A stretch of 64,000 nt of DNA from Thermocaproicibacter sp041859875. GTDB lineage: Bacteria; Bacillota; Clostridia; Oscillospirales; Acutalibacteraceae. The stretch covers positions 1 through 64,000 of the forward strand of contig JBFLFY010000005.1 of NCBI GenBank assembly GCA_041859875.1, in the 5' to 3' direction. The notes below the pieces were generated by a model that worked only from the letters and a program-made list of their open reading frames with translations, did no database searches and had not been told where the DNA came from. The translations under genes were made by a program, and so were the position numbers. Within the stretch, counting starts at the first letter, position 1; the number at the start of each line of letters is the position of its first letter. Below are positions 1-9,064 of this stretch, piece after piece.

Positions 1-1
1 G

Positions 2-796
2 CCGAAAGACGAAATTAAGCGCCGCGTGGAAGAAGCCGCCAAAATCCTCGACATTTCCCACCTGCTCGACCGTAAGCCGAAGGCTCTTTCCGGCGGCCAG
101 AGGCAGCGTGTTGCACTGGGCCGCGCCATCGTGCGTAACCCGAAGGTCTTCCTCCTCGACGAGCCGCTCTCCAACTTGGACGCAAAGCTGCGTGCACAGA
201 TGAGAACGGAAATCTCCAAACTGCACCAGCGTCTGGGCACAACGTTTATTTATGTTACGCATGACCAGACCGAAGCTATGACGATGGGCGACCGCATTGT
301 TGTTATGAAGGATGGCTTCATTCAGCAGGTTGACACACCGCAGAATCTGTACGACCTGCCGGTCAATGAATTTGTTGCCGGGTTTATGGGCTCGCCGCAG
401 ATGAACTTCCTGGAAGGTACCATTAATAAAGACGGCGAAGATTTTATTTTCCACTTTGGCCAGTACGGAATTAAGATCCCGAAAGAAAAGAATAAGGACA
501 ACGTTTTGAGCAACTATGTAGGCAAAGGCGTTGTGCTTGGAATTCGTCCGGAGCATGTTCACGATGAACCGGAATTCCTTGCGAAAGCAACAGACGGTGT
601 TGTTGAAGCAGATGTTGAAGTCACTGAGCTGATGGGCGCAGAAACTTACCTGTACCTTACCTGCGAAGGCTCTCAGATTACTGCCCGCGTTGACCCGACT
701 TCTACAGCAAAAACAGGCGACCGTATTAAGATTGCTTTTGAGCTTTCGAAGCTGCACCTGTTTGACAAGGAAACCGAAAAGACAATCCTGAACTAA
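2..796 (+). CDS. Sugar ABC transporter ATP-binding protein (MalK/MsmX/UgpC type), 5' truncated
   Basis: This is the C-terminal 264 residues of a cytoplasmic ATPase that energises sugar-import permeases. The reading frame is open from the first bases of the window, so the Walker A region lies outside it. Visible are the signature LSGGQRQR, Walker B with D-loop (VFLLDEPLSNLD) and the switch histidine (THDQTEAM). A C-terminal regulatory OB/TOBE-like region of about 120 residues follows, typical of the MalK/MsmX branch. No permease is in view; in Firmicutes such ATPases often serve several sugar transporters. A perfect hairpin terminator follows at 821. It lies near glycogen phosphorylase and amylase genes, which fits maltodextrin or other carbohydrate uptake, but the substrate cannot be read from the sequence. 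Confidence 0.93.
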   Translation, partial: PKDEIKRRVEEAAKILDISHLLDRKPKALSGGQRQRVALGRAIVRNPKVFLLDEPLSNLDAKLRAQMRTEISKLHQRLGTTFIYVTHDQTEAMTMGDRIVVMKDGFIQQVDTPQNLYDLPVNEFVAGFMGSPQMNFLEGTINKDGEDFIFHFGQYGIKIPKEKNKDNVLSNYVGKGVVLGIRPEHVHDEPEFLAKATDGVVEADVEVTELMGAETYLYLTCEGSQITARVDPTSTAKTGDRIKIAFELSKLHLFDKETEKTILN

Positions 797-820
797 TTTC
801 CCTAAAATTGAATTTAGAGT

Positions 821-855
821 ATGTCCCGTGCCCGAAAGCACGGGACATATTTTTA
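821..855 (+). terminator. Intrinsic terminator of the ABC ATPase gene
   Basis: A perfect 11-bp stem (ATGTCCCGTGC with its complement), a short CCGAAA loop and a following ATTTTT run, 24 bases after the stop codon. Confidence 0.85.
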
Positions 856-866
856 TGGTGAAAGAT

Positions 867-899
867 AAAAAAGTGCCGGCAGAAATTCTGCCGGCACAA
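867..899 (-). terminator. Intrinsic terminator of mreB
   Basis: A 12-bp stem (GTGCCGGCAGAA and its complement) with a 2-3-base loop. Read leftward it is followed by a T run. It lies 21 bases past the mreB stop and faces the terminator at 821. Confidence 0.85.
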
Positions 900-920
900 A
901 ATATCGAAAGGGGAAATATT

Positions 921-1952
921 CTATTTGTGGGATTTTTGTGCATCCCGGTTTGCTTTATAATAAGAAGCAGGCATATTGACATCCAGTTGTTTGCCGGTGC
1001 CGTTTACAACGCAGTCAAGCGGATTGTCGGCTACATGAACCGGCATACCGGTTTCCTGCTCGACCAATTTGTCGAGGCCGCGAAGAAGCGCGCCGCCGCC
1101 TGTCAGCATAATGCCGTGGTCGATAATATCGGCGGAAAGTTCCGGCGGAGTTTTTTCAAGCGTACTTTTAATTGCGTCAATAATCAGGCTGAGCGAATCG
1201 CTGAGGGCCTCACGGACTTCCTGAGCAGAGATACTGACGTCTTTCGGAAGGCCGTCAACGAGGTTGCGGCCTTTGATTTCAACAGAAGCATCCTCATTTT
1301 CTTCCGTCGGGTAAGCAGAGCCAATTTTAATTTTGATGTCTTCTGCTGTACGTTCACCAATCAGCAGGTTGTACTTCTTTTTTACATAAGAGATAATGGC
1401 TTCATCAAATTTGTCGCCTGCGCAGCGAACGGAAACCGATGTGACAATGTCACCAAGCGAAATTACAGCTACTTCCGCTGTGCCGCCGCCGATATCCACA
1501 ACCATGCTTCCAGTTGGCTCATTTACCGGCAGACCGGCGCCAATCGCGGCTGCCATTGGCTCTTCAACCAATTCTACATTGCTGGCGCCTGCCTGGCGCG
1601 CAGCATCTTCCACCGCACGGCGCTCAACTTCTGTTACGCCGGAAGGAATGCAGATAATAATATGCGGTTTTGAAAAAGAAGTGGATTTTACCGCCTGCTT
1701 AATGAAATGCTTCAGCATGGTGGCCGTGATGTCGAAGTCAGCAATAACGCCGTCTTTCATGGGGCGCACCGCTACAATGGATCCCGGTGTACGGCCAATC
1801 ATCTCTTTGGCGTGCTTGCCAACAGCAAGTACCGTATCGGTGCGTACATCAACCGCTACAACGGAAGGTTCGCGCATCACAATGCCCTTGCCTTTCATAT
1901 AAACCAGCGTGTTGGCCGTGCCAAGGTCAATGCCTATATCTTTTGAAAACAT
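921..1952 (-). CDS. mreB: MreB-family rod shape-determining actin homologue
   Basis: MreB polymerises with ATP under the membrane and guides the lateral cell-wall synthesis machinery. The 343-residue length is normal for the family. The actin-fold nucleotide motifs are present: phosphate-1 GIDLGTANT at residues 7-15, phosphate-2 DIGGGTAEV at about 153-161, and a C-terminal TGGGALL adenosine motif. Features such as GERTAEDIKIKIG also occur in the Mbl/MreBH paralogues, so it could be an Mbl-type copy. No mreC or mreD follows. It has its own promoter 165 bases downstream of maf, so it can be expressed separately from the zapA-maf operon, and it ends at a strong terminator. Confidence 0.95.
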   Translation of the reverse strand: MFSKDIGIDLGTANTLVYMKGKGIVMREPSVVAVDVRTDTVLAVGKHAKEMIGRTPGSIVAVRPMKDGVIADFDITATMLKHFIKQAVKSTSFSKPHIIICIPSGVTEVERRAVEDAARQAGASNVELVEEPMAAAIGAGLPVNEPTGSMVVDIGGGTAEVAVISLGDIVTSVSVRCAGDKFDEAIISYVKKKYNLLIGERTAEDIKIKIGSAYPTEENEDASVEIKGRNLVDGLPKDVSISAQEVREALSDSLSLIIDAIKSTLEKTPPELSADIIDHGIMLTGGGALLRGLDKLVEQETGMPVHVADNPLDCVVNGTGKQLDVNMPASYYKANRDAQKSHK

Positions 1953-2027
1953 TAGTCTTTTTTTCCCCTTTCCGGTCTTTTGTATCTAAAAAAACAAAAT
2001 AACCGTCCACATAATTGCACTGCTCCT

Positions 2028-2056
2028 ATTATAACGCCTGCCGCACAGATACTCAA
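2028..2056 (-). promoter_or_regulatory. Sigma-A-type promoter of mreB
   Basis: Reading leftward: TTGAGT (2056-2051), a 17-base spacer, then TATAAT (2033-2028), about 75 bases upstream of the mreB start. Confidence 0.65.
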
Positions 2057-2117
2057 TAAAAAATTAGAGATTTCCTTTTCCTTTTCAAGAAAAAATTTTC
2101 CTGAGCATACGAATTTC

Positions 2118-2687
2118 TTATTCCTGTGCTTTCTGGGCCTCAAGGCGGCGCAGCAGGCGGCTGATTTTTGCAATAGGCAGCCCTACGACATTATAAAAAT
2201 CACCGTTTACGCGTTTTACAAACAGAGCGCCGCGCCCTTGTATGCCGTAAGCGCCCGCTTTGTCGAGCGGTTCGCCGGAAGCCACATAGTCATCTATTTC
2301 CTGCTGTGAAAGGCGGTAAAATTCAACAGAGGTGACTTCATGCCCGCTTAAGAGCTTTTCGCCACTGATAATTGTGTAGCCGGTGTAGACCTGATGAACA
2401 TTGCCCGAAAGCAGCTTCAGCATGGCTGCGGCATGCTCTTCATCTTTTGGCTTGCCCATAATGCGCCCCTGCAGAACAACGATGGTGTCGGCGGCAAGGA
2501 TGGTGTCGGCCGGATGCAGTTTGGCAATGGCTCTTGCCTTGCGGGAAGAAAGCTGTTCAACAATTTGCATGGGAGGAGTTCCGCGCAGAATGGTTTCGCT
2601 GATTTCCGCAGGTTCTACGGTAAACTGAAAGCCTGCTCTTTCTAATAGTTCTTTTCTTCTTGGTGATGAAGATGCAAGGTACAGCAT
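2118..2687 (-). CDS. maf: Maf family nucleoside triphosphate pyrophosphatase
   Basis: Maf proteins hydrolyse non-canonical or pyrimidine nucleoside triphosphates to monophosphates (house-cleaning), and over-expression inhibits septation in Bacillus. The 189-residue protein begins with the diagnostic SSSPRRKELL motif (residues 6-15), has the AADTIVV metal-site segment near residue 65, and the YGIQGRG segment near residue 146. It lies 12 bases after the DUF4321 gene in a leftward cluster with dut. Two nucleotide-sanitising enzymes are therefore probably co-expressed. Assignment to dTTP/UTP rather than m7GTP specificity is not certain. Confidence 0.95.
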   Translation of the reverse strand: MLYLASSSPRRKELLERAGFQFTVEPAEISETILRGTPPMQIVEQLSSRKARAIAKLHPADTILAADTIVVLQGRIMGKPKDEEHAAAMLKLLSGNVHQVYTGYTIISGEKLLSGHEVTSVEFYRLSQQEIDDYVASGEPLDKAGAYGIQGRGALFVKRVNGDFYNVVGLPIAKISRLLRRLEAQKAQE

Positions 2688-2699
2688 GGTTAAAATTCC

Positions 2700-2966
2700 C
2701 TACCCTTTTCCTAAAATTTTTGTGTATGTAATAATTGCTGCGAGAAGCAGGATGGCCTGTGCAACGTTAATGTCAATCATCATGCCAAACGTGAGCTGCA
2801 GCACGGAAAGATTGACCGTAACGGTGGAAACGCCAAATTTTGCGGCAATGGCCAGCCACGAAAGAAAGCTGATGCCTGTAACGGCTGTGCCGATTGCTTT
2901 ACCGAGAACGATGGCAAGAATAATCAGCATGAGAAAGGAAAGTGTTTTTATAATGCCCTTTTTCAC
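2700..2966 (-). CDS. DUF4321 small membrane protein
   Basis: A small 88-residue protein with two to three hydrophobic segments (about 6-28, 33-50 and 57-84) and a short basic start. Its composition, size and position directly before maf match the DUF4321 family, which commonly neighbours maf in Clostridia. No function is established. It sits 17 bases after dut and 12 bases before maf in the same orientation, so it is very likely in the same transcript. Confidence 0.75.
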   Translation of the reverse strand: MKKGIIKTLSFLMLIILAIVLGKAIGTAVTGISFLSWLAIAAKFGVSTVTVNLSVLQLTFGMMIDINVAQAILLLAAIITYTKILGKG

Positions 2967-2983
2967 GAAAAAATCACCTCTGC

Positions 2984-3457
2984 TCAGCTGTGACTGATTT
3001 TTGTTTTTCCGGTCGAGCCGAAACCGTCGGTTCCTCGTTCCGTTTCACCAAGGTTATCGGTTTCGGTCAGGACGGCTTCGTACACAGGAACCACGACAAG
3101 CTGAGCAAAGCGTTCGCCCGGCTCCAGCACATAAGGTTCGCTGCCTGTGTTGCATAGCCCAACAACAAGTTCGCCGCGGTAGTCACTGTCTATTACACCA
3201 ACGGCGTTGGCGGGTGCAATGCCATGTTTTACGCCAAGCCCACTGCGCGCGAAAATCAGCCCTGCGGTGTTTTGGTCCGGCAGAGCGATGGCAATTCCGG
3301 TCGGTATGCGGTGCAGGCTGCGCGGCTCAATGGTCTCCGGCGCGTCAAGGCAGGCATAAAGGTCGTATCCCGCCGCTCCCGCCGTGCCGCGCGTCGGCAT
3401 TTTTGCATTTTCGCGCACACGCCTGACTTTAATTTCTTTTTTCATGGTGTCATTCAT
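2984..3457 (-). CDS. dut: Deoxyuridine 5'-triphosphate nucleotidohydrolase
   Basis: Hydrolyses dUTP to dUMP and pyrophosphate, keeping uracil out of DNA and supplying dTMP synthesis. All five motifs of trimeric dUTPases are visible in order: AGYDLYA, RSGLG, GVIDSDYRGE, GERFAQLVV and the C-terminal RGTDGFGSTG arm. The ATG at 3457 is chosen because GGAG lies 7 bases upstream and it begins 13 bases after the preceding stop, giving 157 residues, normal for the family. An in-frame ATG at 3445 is possible. The frame stays open upstream into the U32 gene, but that extension is unlike any dUTPase. Confidence 0.95.
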   Translation of the reverse strand: MNDTMKKEIKVRRVRENAKMPTRGTAGAAGYDLYACLDAPETIEPRSLHRIPTGIAIALPDQNTAGLIFARSGLGVKHGIAPANAVGVIDSDYRGELVVGLCNTGSEPYVLEPGERFAQLVVVPVYEAVLTETDNLGETERGTDGFGSTGKTKISHS

Positions 3458-3470
3458 TCGAATGCTCCGA

Positions 3471-5582
3471 TCATACAGATTCTGATTTTTGTGAAAGACC
3501 GCTTTCCATTCCACGGAAGTAAAGGCCGCGTGTGCAGGACATGCCGAGTGAAGGCTGTTTTTCGCCGTGCAGCGCACCGAGATAGCGGCGCAGCACAACC
3601 CGGATTTCCTCCGGGCTTTCGGTAGAAAAACGCAGCAGACCAAAATCCTGGTTCTTTACTTCGCCCAGCCGGTCGGCCATGTCGAGCGGGAGAGAATTCA
3701 GCACTTCGCTGCAGGCACCGTAGCACTGCACCGGGAAATGAATTCCCCGACGGTCGGTTAATTCCGGCGCCGTTTTACAGTGCAGGCATCCTTTGGGCGA
3801 ATTAGCCGCCGGGCAGTTCCGACAGAGCATCAGCGGAAGCCGCCCGTACAGGAGAAGGCCGCGTGGCAGGCTGCCGCCAATATGCGCGGCCTGCGTCAGC
3901 TTCAGCTCAAAAGAAAGTTCAGCGTCTTTCAGCCCAAATTCCCGGTACCACTGCAGTGCTTCCGTGTTGGTGATGTTCAGTGAAAAACCGCCGTGTACGG
4001 TAAAACCTGCATCCAGCGCAATCTGGGCCGAGTCAAGGTTCCCGGCCCACACATCGGTTACACCGGCGGCTTTTGCGGATGCCAGGCGCTCCCGCACCAC
4101 GCTCTCAAGGCCGAACAGGCCGCGCGGCAATTCTATGGCAACTGGGAAACCGTCTTTTGTGAGCTGTTCCAGCTGCTGCGGCTCTGCCGTAAACGGAACG
4201 TAAACAAGCTCACAGGCTTTCGCTTCTTCCGGCAGGTCGGTGGTGCGAAAACGTGCCCGCAGGCGAAGCGGAGCGGAAGAGTAAGGCTCCGGAAGGCTTT
4301 CCTGCGGTTCGCGGAAAGGCACGGCTGGGCGAAAAGCCCGTTTCTTTTCCAGCAGGAAAAGCGTTTCCCGGCGCAGGCGGTTCAACTGCGAAACCGGAAC
4401 AGCAAGCCCCGGCTCCACTTTGCACTCTGCATCCCGAACAAAATAGGGGGTGCCGCCGGTTTTACAGAGCTGTTCCCTGCACCGCGAGGCGTCGGCCGGG
4501 CGGTTTTTGGCTTCCTGCGGAAGCTCCCCTGCTGCTTTTGCAGAATTTCCGCAGGTGTCGGTAACGCAAAGCAAAACAGGCTTGCCGCGCGAAATTTCCA
4601 GTGAAAAATCGACCGGAATCCGCTGAGGTTCGGAAGCGTAAAGCGCTCGCAGGGGGCGCAGAACCTCTTCCGTAGCGCCTGCCACATCTTCTTTTGTGCG
4701 AAAGCCAAACATTGTGCGCCCAAGCTGGCCATCCGCATAGCCCTGTGTGAAGCCGGAGCGCGAAAAAACTGCCCGCAGGCTTTCAGTAAGTTCCTGCGGA
4801 ACCGGTTTCCCATCGGCGGCTAACCGGCAAGCCCGTACGGCGGCGGCAACGTATTCTGGGCGTTTCAGCCGTCCTTCAATTTTGAGGCTGACGGAACCGG
4901 CCTTTTCCAGCTCCGCAATACGGGGAATCAGGGAAAGGTCGTGCAGGCTCAGGTCATGCCCGGTTCCTCCCGGGGCAGAAAACGGCAGGCGGCACGGCTG
5001 TGCGCACAGGCCGCGGTTCCCGCTGCGGGAGCCCAGAACGGAGCTGAAGTAGCATTGCCCGCTGACGGACATGCACAGCGCGCCATGTACAAATGTTTCC
5101 AATTCGATGGGACATTCGCGATGGATGGCTTCCGTTTCACGCAGGGAAAGTTCCCGTGCCAGGACGACACGCGGGAAACCGGCTTTCCAAAGAGCTTTTG
5201 CCCCGGCTGCCGTGTGGACTCCGGTCTGCGTGGAAGCGTGGAGCCGCAGCTTTGGCGCACAGCGGAAAAGCAGGCGGGCAAGTCCCAGATCCTGTACCAG
5301 CACCGCATCTACAGGCAGGGCGCAGGCTTCCCGAACGAGCGCAAGCGCCGCCGGAAGCTCATGGTCAAGCATCAGCGTGTTGACGGCAAGGTAGACTTTT
5401 ACGCCGCGCGCGTGGCAGTAGTCTACCGCATCCCGAAGCTCAGAAGAATCGAAATTTTTTGCCCCGGCCCGTGCGCTGAACTGCGAAGCGCCAAGGTAAA
5501 CCGCGTCGGCACCGGAGCGCACTGCCGCCGTAAGGCTTTCTTGTGAGCCGGCGGGAGCCAGCACTTCCACGTTACTGCTCAT
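3471..5582 (-). CDS. U32 family peptidase with C-terminal DUF3656-like extension
   Basis: A U32 (collagenase-like/RlhA-related) protein of about 700 residues. The N-terminal barrel shows LAPAGSQESL, GADAVYLG and VHGALCMSVSGQCYFS, followed by the cysteine cluster SGNRGLCAQPCR found in the Fe-S-associated U32 family. The C-terminal third carries extra cysteines (CRNCPAANSPKGCLHC and CYGACSEVLN) as in DUF3656-type long members. Family members act in tRNA/rRNA hydroxylation or are annotated as proteases; the substrate here is unknown. The ATG at 5582 overlaps the zapA stop by 11 bases, suggesting translational coupling. A TTG at 5597 is an alternative start. Confidence 0.88.
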   Translation of the reverse strand: MSSNVEVLAPAGSQESLTAAVRSGADAVYLGASQFSARAGAKNFDSSELRDAVDYCHARGVKVYLAVNTLMLDHELPAALALVREACALPVDAVLVQDLGLARLLFRCAPKLRLHASTQTGVHTAAGAKALWKAGFPRVVLARELSLRETEAIHRECPIELETFVHGALCMSVSGQCYFSSVLGSRSGNRGLCAQPCRLPFSAPGGTGHDLSLHDLSLIPRIAELEKAGSVSLKIEGRLKRPEYVAAAVRACRLAADGKPVPQELTESLRAVFSRSGFTQGYADGQLGRTMFGFRTKEDVAGATEEVLRPLRALYASEPQRIPVDFSLEISRGKPVLLCVTDTCGNSAKAAGELPQEAKNRPADASRCREQLCKTGGTPYFVRDAECKVEPGLAVPVSQLNRLRRETLFLLEKKRAFRPAVPFREPQESLPEPYSSAPLRLRARFRTTDLPEEAKACELVYVPFTAEPQQLEQLTKDGFPVAIELPRGLFGLESVVRERLASAKAAGVTDVWAGNLDSAQIALDAGFTVHGGFSLNITNTEALQWYREFGLKDAELSFELKLTQAAHIGGSLPRGLLLYGRLPLMLCRNCPAANSPKGCLHCKTAPELTDRRGIHFPVQCYGACSEVLNSLPLDMADRLGEVKNQDFGLLRFSTESPEEIRVVLRRYLGALHGEKQPSLGMSCTRGLYFRGMESGLSQKSESV

Positions 5583-6090
5583 CGGTTTTCTTTTCAAAAA
5601 AATTCAGGAAACTTGCCTGGTCGGGAGTTACGCTGTCACTCTCGGCCTGCGAAAAGTCGCCTGTCTGGTTTTGCTCCGTCGTTTCTGCTTCGGATGTTTC
5701 CTCTTCCGCTCCGTCGTGTGCAGCCTCTTCGGCTGGAGACCCCTCGGCGGCAAGGCGTGCCCGCAAAGTTTGGTTCTCTTTCTGAACGCGTTCCAGTTCC
5801 CGGTGCGATTCTTCTGCATCCATGCGTGCGTGCGAAGAATCTTCCAGGTAGTTTTTAATCTGCGTGCGGAGGTTGTCCGCAGACTCCGCCGCCTTATGCG
5901 AAGTGTCGCAGTAATTCAGTGCGGTGATTACAGCGGCCATGGTAACGGAAAAGCGCGCGTTTTGCTCCAACGTGTCGCTCATAGCCTGGCGCACTTCGTC
6001 ACCGATTGACCGAATGTAAGTTTCGCTGTCATCTGAGCAGAGCGTCAGTTCACATCCGCAGATTTCCAGCCGTATTTTGTTTTTTGCCAT
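5572..6090 (-). CDS. zapA: Cell division protein ZapA with long acidic tail
   Basis: ZapA binds FtsZ and bundles protofilaments at the division ring. The first roughly 95 residues match the family: a beta-rich start (IRLEICGCELTL), then SDDSETYIRSIGDEV, followed by a helix and a coiled coil (about residues 55-125). At 172 residues it is nearly twice the usual length. The extra 60 C-terminal residues are Glu/Ser/Thr-rich, low complexity and probably disordered. First gene of the leftward zapA-U32-dut-DUF4321-maf cluster. Confidence 0.85.
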   Translation of the reverse strand: MAKNKIRLEICGCELTLCSDDSETYIRSIGDEVRQAMSDTLEQNARFSVTMAAVITALNYCDTSHKAAESADNLRTQIKNYLEDSSHARMDAEESHRELERVQKENQTLRARLAAEGSPAEEAAHDGAEEETSEAETTEQNQTGDFSQAESDSVTPDQASFLNFFEKKTDEQ

Positions 6091-6464
6091 GGTAACCCCT
6101 GTCCTTTCCCGCCGTTCTTTCCGCTATTTATATGTACAAAAGCAGCGGCAAGCCGGTTCTGTACAGCTGCGGCGGGCAACTGCTGCCGCGCCGGGAGCCG
6201 AACAGTCTTAATCTATAGCATATTATAATCGATTTTGCTATAATATAAAAGAGAAAAGCGTCACTTTTTGCTGCTGAAAACAGTTCTGTCAGAAAAACAG
6301 CAGGAATGGTTTGAAAACTGCCGCATTTATTTAAAATGCACAAAAACAGGTGAAATATCTTTTCCAATGAACGGCAAAATGAGCTGCTGCGAAAGGGCCA
6401 GAAAAGCCGCTTCCATGCTGAAAAAATTAGGCATTTTTAAAATGAAGCGTGATTTTTATTGCCA
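6091..6464. other. Non-coding divergent region between zapA and glgP
   Basis: AT-rich DNA without a convincing gene. Back-to-back TATAAT hexamers face opposite directions (leftward 6227-6222, rightward 6239-6244) and could start transcription in both directions, but neither has a good -35. A short open frame at 6268-6468 lacks a ribosome binding site and recognisable content. Confidence 0.5.
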
Positions 6465-6493
6465 TTGAAATGACGCCCAAATTGGTGTATAAT
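6465..6493 (+). promoter_or_regulatory. Sigma-A promoter of the glgP operon
   Basis: TTGAAA (6465-6470), a 17-base spacer, TATAAT (6488-6493), followed by the glgP ribosome binding site about 65 bases on. Confidence 0.8.
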
Positions 6494-6507
6494 ATACACA
6501 AATTGTA

Positions 6508-6528
6508 AAAATGCAGTTTCTGCATTTT
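6508..6528 (+). promoter_or_regulatory. 9-bp inverted repeat at the glgP transcript start (operator or 5' hairpin)
   Basis: A perfect inverted repeat AAAATGCAG-TTT-CTGCATTTT begins about 15 bases after the -10 box. As DNA it is a symmetric 21-bp operator candidate; as RNA it is a hairpin close to the 5' end. No T run follows it, so it is not a terminator. Confidence 0.5.
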
Positions 6529-6569
6529 CAGTTCCGCCTGCGCGGATGAATTTACTTTGGAGGGCCGCT

Positions 6570-9049
6570 ATGAACGAGAAGCAAACGGTTGAAAAAATTC
6601 AGGATACAATCCGGGACAATTTAAAGCACGTTTTTGGTGTTTCGCTTGACAACGCAACGGATGACCAGTGCTATAAAGCCGTAGCTCTTGCCGTGCGCAA
6701 CATAACGGAAAAAAACTTTCACACATTTCAGGATAAAGCCGACAAGACAGAAACAAAACATGTTTACTACCTGTGCATGGAGTTTCTGATGGGCCGTTCC
6801 CTTAAAAATACGCTTTACAACCTGAAATTGGAGGCTCCTTTCCGCAGTGCGCTTGCCGGTATGGGCCTGAAGCTGGATGCGCTTTACGAAAAGGAACCGG
6901 ACGCCGGCCTTGGCAACGGGGGGCTTGGCCGCCTTGCTGCCTGCTACATGGATGCGCTGGCAACGCTCGGCTACCCGGCAACAGGGTATTCGCTGCGGTA
7001 TGAGTACGGGATTTTCCGCCAGAAACTGGTCGACGGCTGGCAGACGGAGCTGCCGGATTTTTGGCTGCCGGGCGGAAAAATATGGCTGCGGGGTGAGCCG
7101 GAAAAAAGCGTGGAAGTACGCTTTAACGGCCATGTAGAAGAAAGCTGGAACAACCAGTACCACATGGTGAACCACAAAGACTCACCAAAGTCATCGCCGT
7201 GCCGTATGATATGTATGTTACGGGTTATGGCGGAAAGCACGTAAACCGCCTGCGCCTTTGGTCTGCTACAAGCGAAGATTTTGACATGAATCTTTTTAAC
7301 GGCGGCAATTATATGCGTGCCATGGAGCAGAAAGCGATGGCGGAAGTCATTACGAAGGTGCTTTACCCGGATGACAACCATCTGGAGGGAAAGAGCCTGC
7401 GCCTTTCGCAGCAGTACTTCCTCGTTTCGGCTACTATTCAGGACATTATCCGCCGGCACCTTTTTTCGCACAGCTCACTCGACAGTATGCCGGACCTTGT
7501 TGCCATCCATTTAAACGATACGCACCCGGTGCTTGCCATTCCGGAAATGATGCGCATTATGCTTGATGAATGCGGCTACAGCTGGGATGCTGCATGGGAA
7601 ATTGTACAGAGCGTTTTTGCCTACACAAATCACACGGTTATGGCGGAAGCACTGGAGTGCTGGGGCGTGGATTTGTTCCAGTCCCGCCTGCCGCGTATTT
7701 ACCAGATTGTGGTGGAAATCAACCGCCGCTTCTGCGCACAGATGCACAACAAAGGCGTGGATGGCTACAAAGTCGGCCGCATGGCGCCATGGAACGACGG
7801 CTATGTAAAGATGGCGAACCTGGCTGTGGTTGGCAGCCATAGTGTAAACGGCGTTTCGCAGCTGCACAGCGACATCCTGAAAAACCGCGTCTTCAATGAT
7901 TTTTATACCGAGATGCCGCAGAAGTTTACCAATGTTACCAACGGAATTGCCCACCGGCGCTGGCTCTGCCAGGCAAACCCGGGGCTTTCGGATTTCATTA
8001 GCAAACTGATTGGCAATGATTTTATCCTGGATGCCCCAAAGCTGGAAGGCTTGATGAAGTATCAGGATGATTCTTCAGTTTTACAGGAGCTTGCAAAGAT
8101 TAAGCGCAGCAATAAAGTCCGTTTCGCCGAGTATGTCAAGAAGGCAAACGGGATTGAAATTGACCCGGACTCGATTTTTGACGTTCAGGTCAAACGCCTG
8201 CACGAATATAAGCGTCAGCACATGAATGCGCTGCAGATCCTCATCGATTACCAGCGCCTGCTTGCCAACCCAAATATGGACTTCACGCCGCGCACCTATA
8301 TTTTTGGCGCGAAGGCCGCGCCTGGTTACTACTTTGCCAAGCAGATTATCCGCTTTATTCTGGAGCTTGGTAAGGTTATTAACAATGACCCGCGCGTCAA
8401 CGGGAAAATGCGCGTTGTGTACCTGGAAGATTACCGCGTAACGCTGGCGGAACTCCTGATGCCGGCCGCCGACATCAGCGAACAGATTTCCCTTGCGGGA
8501 ACGGAGGCTTCCGGGACCAGCAATATGAAACTGATGATTAACGGCGCCGTTACCCTTGGCACACTGGACGGTGCAAATGTAGAGATTCACGAGGCGGTAG
8601 GCGACGACAACATGATTCTGTTCGGCATGACGGCAGAGCAGGTAGAGCAGCTGAAAAGCACCGGTTACCGCCCGCGTGCGTTTGCGGATGGCATTCCGGA
8701 AATGAGCGAGGCCATGCGCGCCATCAACAATGGGATTGGCGGAGTGGATTTCCACGATATTGCCGATTCCCTGCTGAACAAAGACCCGTATATGGTGCTT
8801 GCGGATTTTGCTTCGTATGACAAGGCGCGTCAAAAATCCAGCAGGCTGTATTCCGACCCCATTTCATGGCAGAAGATGTGCCTTGTAAACATCGCACAGG
8901 CGGGCCGCTTTGCCGCAGACCGCGCGATTCGGGAGTATGCCGAAAACATCTGGCACGCAGAACCGGTTCCGGAAGCGGCTGCTGTGGAAAAGAAACCTGC
9001 CGCAAAAATAATTGCTGCCGGTAAAGGCAGAAGAGGCAGAAAAAAGTAA
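6570..9049 (+). pseudogene. glgP: Glycogen/maltodextrin phosphorylase, interrupted by a single-base frameshift
   Basis: Phosphorylases release glucose-1-phosphate from alpha-1,4-glucan ends using pyridoxal phosphate. The start ATG at 6570 follows TTGGAGG. The N-terminal part (GLGNGGLGRLAACYMDALATLGYP) reads in one frame to about 7180. The rest (AVPYDMYVTGYGG onward, including the PLP-lysine motif EASGTSNMKLMINGA) continues in the -1 frame and ends at 9049. The joined product would be about 826 residues, normal for the family, with nothing else lost. The break lies at about 7179-7190; no slippery heptamer is visible. It could be a sequencing error, a recent mutation or unusual recoding. Followed 15 bases later by the GH13 gene. 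Confidence 0.88.
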
Positions 9050-9064
9050 ACCGGAGGGCTTCCC

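Noticed and set aside
6268..6468. Open frame of 66 codons upstream of glgP
   Set aside because: TTG start without a ribosome binding site; runs into the glgP -35 box; composition unlike a protein.
7184..7190. Programmed -1 ribosomal frameshifting in glgP
   Set aside because: ACCAAAG does not fit the X XXY YYZ slippery pattern in the upstream frame and no following pseudoknot is evident; glgP is not known to be recoded.
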